A stretch of DNA of 64,000 nucleotides from Cerrena zonata (Eukaryota; Basidiomycota; Agaricomycetes; Polyporales; Cerrenaceae): positions 1 through 64,000 of the forward strand of contig JASBNA010000099.1 in assembly GCA_038087015.1 (NCBI GenBank). Direction: 5' to 3'. The translations under genes were made by a program, and so were the position numbers. Numbering within the stretch: position 1 is the stretch's first letter; each line of letters begins with the position of its first letter. The notes beneath the pieces are model-generated. The model did not search any database, was not told the origin of the DNA, and saw only the letters and a program-made list of their open reading frames with translations. Shown here piece by piece: positions 57,976 to 64,000 of this stretch.

Positions 57976-59213
57976 TCACCCTCGCGTCCTCCTTCTCCCC
58001 CGCTCCTCTTCTACTTCCTCTTCACTGTGACTGGCATATTTTCCTTTGGAAAGTTGACAAGAACAGTCCGACCCACATACGGAAGCGTCACTCCCATAGT
58101 CCGAGTCTGAATCAGGGAGATCATCCCTATCATAGGCATGGTTACGATCCTCGTAACTACGACCGAGTTCATGGTCATCAGGGAGCTCCTCGAAATCGAC
58201 GTCCGAGTCCGAGTCAGGGAATAGGAGTTTTCCTAGTCCAAGGTCGTGACACCTCGACATTTTGAGTAACATGCCGAGACTCAGGTCATGGGGAGCATCT
58301 TTTCCTGAATTTGGTAGGGCGTCGAGAAGATCCCACGTTTCGTCCGAAAGATCCTCAGCCATGCGACCAAAGGTTGACGTGATAGCTGAAGGATAATTGA
58401 AGGCAGCAAGCACGAAACATATGGGCGAACCTAACAATCCGACAGTATGTCAGACTTATTCCAGAAAGATAGTCCCGGTGTTGGCTTACATATGCCGCTG
58501 ATCTCCTGTTCTTTATAGAGATATGGCGACGTCGGTTTTGCAATTGGTGGAGGTGAACCATCTTCGCCTGCCGGTAGATGGTCTGGTAGAACATCTCCTA
58601 GGCGGTAAAGCCGTTGACATGCAGGACATACGCGGGCAGTCAACCGACTCTTATTGTACCATAGTATCTTTTGAAAGTAGTTAGAGTTGATTAACTAAGG
58701 TTACAAAAAAGGGTAACTCACAAGTGCCGTCTCTTCAGGAAGCACCTGACAGAGCATGTCAATGAGATCCTCCGAAGCGAACTCCGCGCACAAGGGGTCG
58801 TCAAGCGATGGCCCTGCAGCGAAGGGAGATGATAGGAATGAGTTCATATCCTTGACACGGGGTCCATTTCCTGGGTCGTGGATGTATGGTTCTTTTGGAA
58901 GTAGGGGGTTGGGTATGTCGTCATTTTCGTCAGAGTCGTCGAAATTATCATTAGTATGGTGGATAGGCGTAGATGGATGAGTAGAAACAGGGTATGGTAG
59001 GGTGGGTATCGATGTTGAGTTGTACAGTTTGGCTATGAGTGAGTCCTCTGACTCTAGCGTTGAGTCATTAGAAGTGTGTGAAGGAGGAGTAAGTCCAGGT
59101 GGCGGTGGCAAAACATAGGATTGTGATGAGGTATCAGTCTTTGGAGGAGTTTTCTTCTTCTCTTTCTTGGCCTGCAATTTCTTCTGTTTCTTCGAGTTTC
59201 TTGGGCCTGGCAT
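57976..59213 (-). CDS. Hypothetical protein with CxxC motif and acidic tail
   Basis: Three exons, about 370 residues, from ATG 59213 (a further in-frame ATG at 59273 is possible). The N-terminus is Lys-rich (PGPRNSKKQKKLQAKKEKKK), followed by a proline/Ser-rich region and the acidic segment NDNFDDSDENDDIPNPLLP. The centre has FASEDLIDMLCQVLPEETAL-ILWYNKSRLTARVCPACQRL, where CPAC and a later Cys could bind zinc, then LYKEQEISGICSPICFVLAA. The C-terminal 120 residues are rich in Asp/Ser (LLFPDSDSDVDFEELPDD, DLPDSDSDYGSD) with a CGSDCSC cluster and an Arg-rich end. It looks nuclear or nucleolar in character. I recognise no family; similar proteins appear restricted to basidiomycetes. Confidence 0.6.
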
Positions 59214-60103
59214 CGTACAAGTTACAGTGTTGAGAGTAGGAACGCTGAACACGCCCGTTCTGGCTTCAAACATATATCGCGTTTGTCCACGTGATCGTGT
59301 CCTCTTTTCGCTTAAAGCTTTTGTCCGGGTTTCATTGTTTTCGTAAGATCAATGTCTTCAGATGGTATTCTCTCAAACTGCAGGAAGTCCTAACTGATTT
59401 TGAGATCCATATCCTTACTATTATCACACTAGAAGTCAACACAAGAGAACAATCCGATGTCAATTGGTGGAAAATCGAGAAATAAGTCCATGGTACAACG
59501 TGAAAATCCGGGGTATATATGAGCCAGAGTCAGAGTCCATGATACAATAATCCAGTCCGAGTCCGAAACGAATCCATGAAAAAGAAAAAGAAAAAGAAAC
59601 CGTAACCCAAACACGGCCAGACCAGCGTCCCAGTCTAGCCTCCTAACTCCATCGACATCTCTCCTACGGCTGATTGGGGTGATTGGTGACACTTGTGCAC
59701 TGACCAGGGTCATTGCAGCTCCTCAACCAATGCAATATAGGGCGCGCTTTCTACATGCATCAGGCCATCACCGTCATCCAGAACAAGAATCCCCCAGCGC
59801 GCATGGGATCATCCTGAACTAGAGTAACTGTCGTGACAGCGGGAGTACTCACCCGGCCTTATGTGTGCTGTGTCGGCAATGAAATTAAGTGGTGGGGGAG
59901 AGTTCGAATTGCGGATGGTGCGAATGAATATGAGCTCTGTGAGTAGAGCGATTCTATTCTGCAATGGAGGTAGATCTAAAAGACGAAGGCAAAGTTAATG
60001 AAATTCAAACAAGAGCTATAGTAACGATGCTCACCTCCTGGTTGCCGTCGTTCATCGTTAATTCTATCTCTGCCTTGTCCAACATGTACACCGAGTCATG
60101 TTC
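59214..60103. other. Intergenic region with a possible tiny gene and a short A-rich repeat
   Basis: About 890 bp. (GAAAAA)3 lies at 59577-59599. The possible small gene at 59710-60085 is listed separately. Confidence 0.4.
59710..60085 (-). CDS. Possible very small spliced gene, perhaps frameshifted
   Basis: Exon 1 from ATG 60085 (MLDKAEIELTMNDGNQE) splices via GTGAGC...TTGCAG to NRIALLTELIFIRTIRNSNS and PPPLNFIADTAHIRP. A further block reads WGILVLDDGDGLMHVESAPY then IALVEELQ-stop at 59710 and looks protein-like, but it joins the earlier part only with a frame change near 59797; the in-frame continuation stops after about 18 residues. Its ATG lies only 18 bp past the stop of the next gene on the same strand. 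No family recognised. It may be a short true gene, a relic, or chance. Confidence 0.35.
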
Positions 60104-61021
60104 TTAGGTGTTTGAAGCTGACAGAGCCTCAGCCTGACGCTTAGCCTTCTGTTTAGCCCGTCGCTCTGATTTGGTGTTCCGTTTTCGTCTGGGAGAAGTG
60201 TCAACAACCTGTGGGATGACAGCCTGAGCCGAAGTCAATATCCGTATGAAAAGAATTGAGAGAAATTACTCACTTGTACTTGTATGTCCTTCGCTGCAGA
60301 ATCCGAGGATCCAGGGTCAACTGGTTCATCCGTCTAGAGAGCGAAATATGAGAAACTAAGATAAATAGAAAGAAAGAAGAAAACTTACAATCGACTCGAC
60401 CAAATCGACGACAATAACTGGGACTCTCTCGCTCAGAAAGATCTTCGTCAGCATCATGATCACCATTCCAACTAGGAAGAGGCCGATCGTAAAGTAGAAG
60501 CGCAACGCAGTAGAGGGCGTCGCGCTCCGATGCTTGAGTGTGTGTCGGACGAGGATCGGCTCGGAAGAGGACAGAAGAGTGCTGTCCTGAGAGTAGTTGC
60601 CGAGCGGAGTGTAGGACGCGCTGTCTGCCTGAATCAAAGACAGCGCATGCATGCTCGCATTGAGGAGTTGAAGCTCGCGAGATGGAACATCGATGACTGA
60701 TGGTGGGAGTACGACAGGTCGGAGGGCGAGGAGGCCGGGGATACCCCAAGCGCAGGTGTCGATAGTAGACTCGTTGATGACGACAGAGACGGCGGTGGTT
60801 TGGTTGACGGTAGAAGATTCGAGGGCCGAGGTGAGGAAGTAAGCAACCGTGGGGATGTCGAGGATGAGGCCGAATGTCGATTGAGAGTAGGTGGTAAGCG
60901 AAGAGTCGAATAGGGAGCTTACAACACTGGCGAGTGCGATGAACGCTTGGATGATAAGTACTAAGAACATGACCGGCAGTTTCTCTGAGGGTGAATGGGG
61001 CGGATATGTGCAAGACATCAT
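60104..61021 (-). CDS. Hypothetical two-span membrane protein with glycosylated loop
   Basis: Three exons, about 265 residues. From ATG 61021 there is a short lead, then a membrane span (MFLVLIIQAFIALASVVSSL), a roughly 150-residue loop with several Asn-glycosylation sites (NQTT, NEST, NASM, NYSQ), and a second span (FYFTIGLFLVGMVIMMLTKIF). After VPVIVVDLVESI a GTAAGT intron leads to a short polar exon (TDEPVDPGSSDSAAKDIQVQ), and a second intron to a basic tail RRKRNTKSERRAKQKAKRQA. The glycosylated loop should face the lumen or outside, with the basic tail in the cytosol. I do not recognise the family. Confidence 0.6.
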
Positions 61022-62037
61022 CCAGAGGCGGCCCTATTTATGTCTTGGAACAAGCTGCACGTGAAGGTTTGTTTATTCGATGCACGTGAGGCGTTTGTTG
61101 ATTGAGAATTTAGCTTCTTCTGAGAAGCCAGCTGAGATATTTCCTATTTGGGGTATAGACCTTCCTTATTTGGATATAAGTTTAGCGAGACTCGAGAGGT
61201 TAGCCGATGGCGTAGTGGATGCACGCTCGACCTACACCTACTTACCTCACTCTATAACATATGCCGTTAGATTCGCATCGATTATACCATCCTGGAGGTA
61301 CTATATAGGTGTTGCAAGTCGTAGTTCCTTAACAGTTGCTTGAATACAGTACCTTTTGCATTGAGCGCTTATGGCCAACATGTCAGCGACAAGATCATGA
61401 AAATATGCTTGAAGGCTCACACAGTACGATTCTGTCCTGAAGAATGTAATCAGAGCCTTCCCTGTTATAACCTATGTATATATGAGGATTAACTCTCAGC
61501 TGCCAGTAGCTATGTGTCGGGGATTTATATCGTCAAAATCGGCGCGCGGTAAAGGTGTTGACGACATTGCGTAGATGTCAAATTGTGCATTAGTAAAGAA
61601 GTTAATCATGATACCATACGTCGACAACGTCGAATTGCGACGGTTCTGTTCCAATCAAGGTGGAAGTCGGAAGCTGAAATGACCAGAGCGCTTATAAGCC
61701 TCCTCTAAATATACAAAACACTACGCTAACCGCGCCTTTCCCTTCAAATGCATGTCCATCTTCTCGGGCTGGACATACGACTAGCCCGAAAATTGAGGAC
61801 TGAGTATCGAAATAAACGGCGGATAGTCAGTGGAAAAAGATGTAAACTAACTCGGGCTTTCATTCGCAGGTCTCCCGATCGGCCGAACCAAATGTTAGCC
61901 CCGTTGCGATTCAGACTGGGTTCCCATGTTCGACTTTTAACTTGTCAACCTGAGGCCTCACCATTTCTCTCCTCGATTTACTCGATCATTTACTACTTCG
62001 TAGCCTTTGAGTTAGAAAGCTCATCGCTGGCACTACT
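61022..62037. other. Divergent intergenic region, no gene recognised
   Basis: About 1 kb between divergent genes, holding their promoters. Short frames only; nothing recognised. Confidence 0.4.
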
Positions 62038-63295
62038 ATGGTTTCCCCACTCGGCTGCGGCACTACCTCCAATGCAAAGACACTGCGTTCCACGCGTCCT
62101 AAATCAGCTGGCCCCTTAGCCAATTCATGGAACACCAATAGAACTAGTGTTTCTGTCTCTTGCACCTCTTCGGACTCGGGTAGCCGCAGGAAATCCCTGT
62201 TGGTAAGCGACTTCCCGATTCTATTATAATCTTATGACCAACATTAACTACACAGGTCGCACGCAAACCATATGTATCCCCTCTGGTAAACAGAAGCTCT
62301 CTCAGACCGCTTGGGGCTCCGAGCTCGGATGATGATAACTACGACAGTGCCAACAGCAGCTCCTCTACTCTAGCTGATTCTATTCCTTTGAAACACCCTG
62401 CTGCTACTTCTAAATCTAAATCTACGACCAAGTCAGCCTCCCCTCCGATAGCGAAAGTCTACTGTGACAGGGCTGTTCAGACCGAAATGGTGGAGAAAAC
62501 TCTTATTCCCGCCTCTGTGACGTCTACGTCTATAGCACCTCTGCCTATTCTTGCTCCAACCACAGTTGCCGCACTTGGGCGCATTCTTGGCTTGACCTCA
62601 ACCTTTGTGCCCTCTCCCGTCCTTTCTCCTACCTTGGGTGCTTCTTCGCATGACAATATCACAACTATCCCAACTGCTAGTATTCGTCCATCGGAAGCTA
62701 AAGTCAAAGCTTGGCTATTCCATCAACAAAACGAGTTCTTGGCAACCAAGCAGCGTGTTATAACAGAGCTGAAATTCGGATCTAATCGCACGGGGGCAAA
62801 GAAAATACCAGCAAAAACTATCGAAGAACTCCCAGCTCCGTCCATCAAAAGACCTAAGGTATGTGTTATGCCGGGCATCAAGTCATGAAAAGGAATTTAA
62901 TTGCCGCATAGAATAAAAGATATAGTCTTCCCAATATACAAACATCCCAAGTTCCCAGTCTCCCTTCCAGAGCTAAAACCATCTCATTCCGCACACCCAT
63001 AACCACTACCAACATGACCACCTTCTTGATAGTGAGGTCAATACCGACTCCTGTCCCTACCCAAATATCGACTCCGATTACGACAGGATCCTCCGAAAGC
63101 CCTATTCGGAATCTCAATGAACTAACTCAAGCCCGAACCACGGCCGAGGAAGTTCGAGCTAGACTCAAGCTGGGACTGACGCTATGTCCCTTACCTGAAG
63201 AAGAGAAGGAAAGGGTAAGTGAGAAAGGGTGGTACAAAGAACTGCAAATGGCAAGGAGGGCTTCGATGAAGTCAAAACGATATTCAATTATTTAA
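62038..63295 (+). CDS. Hypothetical Ser/Thr/Pro-rich protein
   Basis: ATG 62038 opens exon 1 (MVSPLGCGTTSNAKTLRSTR ...), a GTAAGC intron leads to exon 2 (VARKPYVSPLVNRSSLRPLG ...) and a third exon begins NKRYSLPNIQTSQVPSLPSR. The total is about 385 residues. It is largely disordered and rich in Ser, Thr and Pro, with two conserved-looking helical stretches: SEAKVKAWLFHQQNEFLATK and, near the end, ARTTAEEVRARLKLGLTLCP followed by EEEKERVSEKGWYKELQMAR. No signal peptide or membrane span. The basic, Ser-rich character suggests a nuclear or cytoskeletal regulatory protein, but this is only inference. A GTAAGT at 63216 could be a further donor; reading through gives the more sensible end. Confidence 0.55.
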
Positions 63296-63396
63296 CCTTC
63301 TAACACATAGTCGTTCGAACTGCAAGGGCTCGTATATCACTGTCCTATTGTACAGATGTAGTATTAGATCTTCATTCATCATCCTACACCGACATT

Positions 63397-64000
63397 CTAT
63401 TTCTTCTTCTTTGCATGGCTCTGGTCAGAACACTCTATCCATTTCTCAGGTATGCCTTTTGAAACCAGCAAATTGGTAACGGCTTTAAGCTGTTTTCCTT
63501 GCACCATGATTTCTAATTCGTTTGCCTTGCCCGGGAGCGGGGTCACTGTACACAAGTCAGAATACGAAAGCTTAGTAAGTACACAAGACATACCAGCGGT
63601 GGAGCTAGCGCATAGTTTCCGAAGTTCTTCTGCTATCTCCTCTGCCTTTAAGAAATACGATTCGAAACCTGTGATCAGTGTGGCGGCTTTGCGTCCTTGG
63701 CGAAGTTTGACGATGACCGAGATGGGCTTGACGGGGCCTTTCCTATTCATTCACACAGAGATATCATTTTGAGTGGACGAGATTGTATGAGTGTAAAACA
63801 TCCATACTTTCGTACTGGATCTTTCCCATCCACTCTAACCTCGTGCCAACTTTGCATATGGTCCTTGATCCTTTTCAAGGTTTCTTCGCGTTTCAGGAAT
63901 TCAGGTGGATTTCCGTTCTTGCTTGATACAGCGGACAAAAGCGTAGTGTCTTCACCGACGTTGATATATTGCTGCTCTTGTGTATTAACGAGCTGCTTGG
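63397..64000 (-). CDS. TMA64: eIF2D/TMA64-like translation factor, C-terminal part (5' end beyond window)
   Basis: Three exons of the C-terminal region are present; the gene enters from the right edge. KQLVNTQEQQYINVGEDTTL and NPPEFLKREETLKRIKDHMQ correspond to the SWIB-like part, WHEVRVDGKDPVRK to the linker, and KPISVIVKLRQGRKAATLIT through PGKANELEIMVQGKQLKAVT and GIPEKWIECSDQSHAKKKK to the SUI1 (eIF1-like) domain. This order, ending with SUI1 and a Lys tail, is that of eIF2D (ligatin, Tma64), which delivers tRNA to the P site independently of GTP and recycles 40S subunits. Both introns (GTATGG...AATAG and GTATGT...TACAG) close in frame. The N-terminal PUA region is outside the window. Confidence 0.85.

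Overview
The window is nuclear DNA of a filamentous basidiomycete, most likely an agaricomycete. Nearly every gene is split by many short GT-AG introns of about 45-80 nt. There is a class I hydrophobin, a local expansion of microsomal cytochrome P450s and a LINE with an RNase H domain. Coding sequences were assembled by joining exons by eye, using in-frame translation, splice signals and comparison between paralogs, so exact exon edges are inferred. I could not run any search or alignment.

Left part (1-15 kb), mixed single genes: the start of an 18S rRNA dimethyladenosine transferase (DIM1, cut by the left edge), divergent from a SET-domain lysine methyltransferase; an amidohydrolase like the N-terminal half of FluG; a secreted S10 serine carboxypeptidase; a secreted FAD polyamine oxidase; and a multi-pass membrane protein of unknown function.

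Centre (18-44.5 kb), a P450 neighbourhood: five closely related P450 genes, three on the plus strand and then two on the minus strand. Interleaved with them are an SMP-domain (seed-maturation/LEA-like) repeat protein, a class I hydrophobin, mitochondrial ribosomal protein mL46, an AIM3/BBC1-like actin-patch protein and an NmrA-type NAD(P)-binding protein. Copy 2 has a one-base frameshift just after its membrane anchor. Copy 3 has lost the acidic residue of the oxygen-activation motif. A block matching the upstream region of P450 copy 4 also lies at about 35.75-36.18 kb with no P450 beside it. No backbone synthase is in view, so the array could be detoxification or the edge of a biosynthetic cluster.

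45-55.4 kb: one complete LINE on the minus strand, about 10.4 kb, bounded by a perfect 16-bp target-site duplication and ending in 21 A residues. It has an extra upstream ORF (ORF0), a gag-like ORF1 that reads continuously only if two canonical spliceosomal introns are removed, and a long ORF2 (endonuclease, reverse transcriptase, RNase H). A retrotransposon that keeps introns in its own ORF1 is the most unusual feature here. ORF2 has no in-frame ATG upstream of the first endonuclease strand.

Right part (56.8-64 kb): a GNAT acetyltransferase with signs of decay, three lineage-specific proteins of unknown function, a possible very small gene, and the C-terminal end of an eIF2D/TMA64-like translation factor cut by the right edge.
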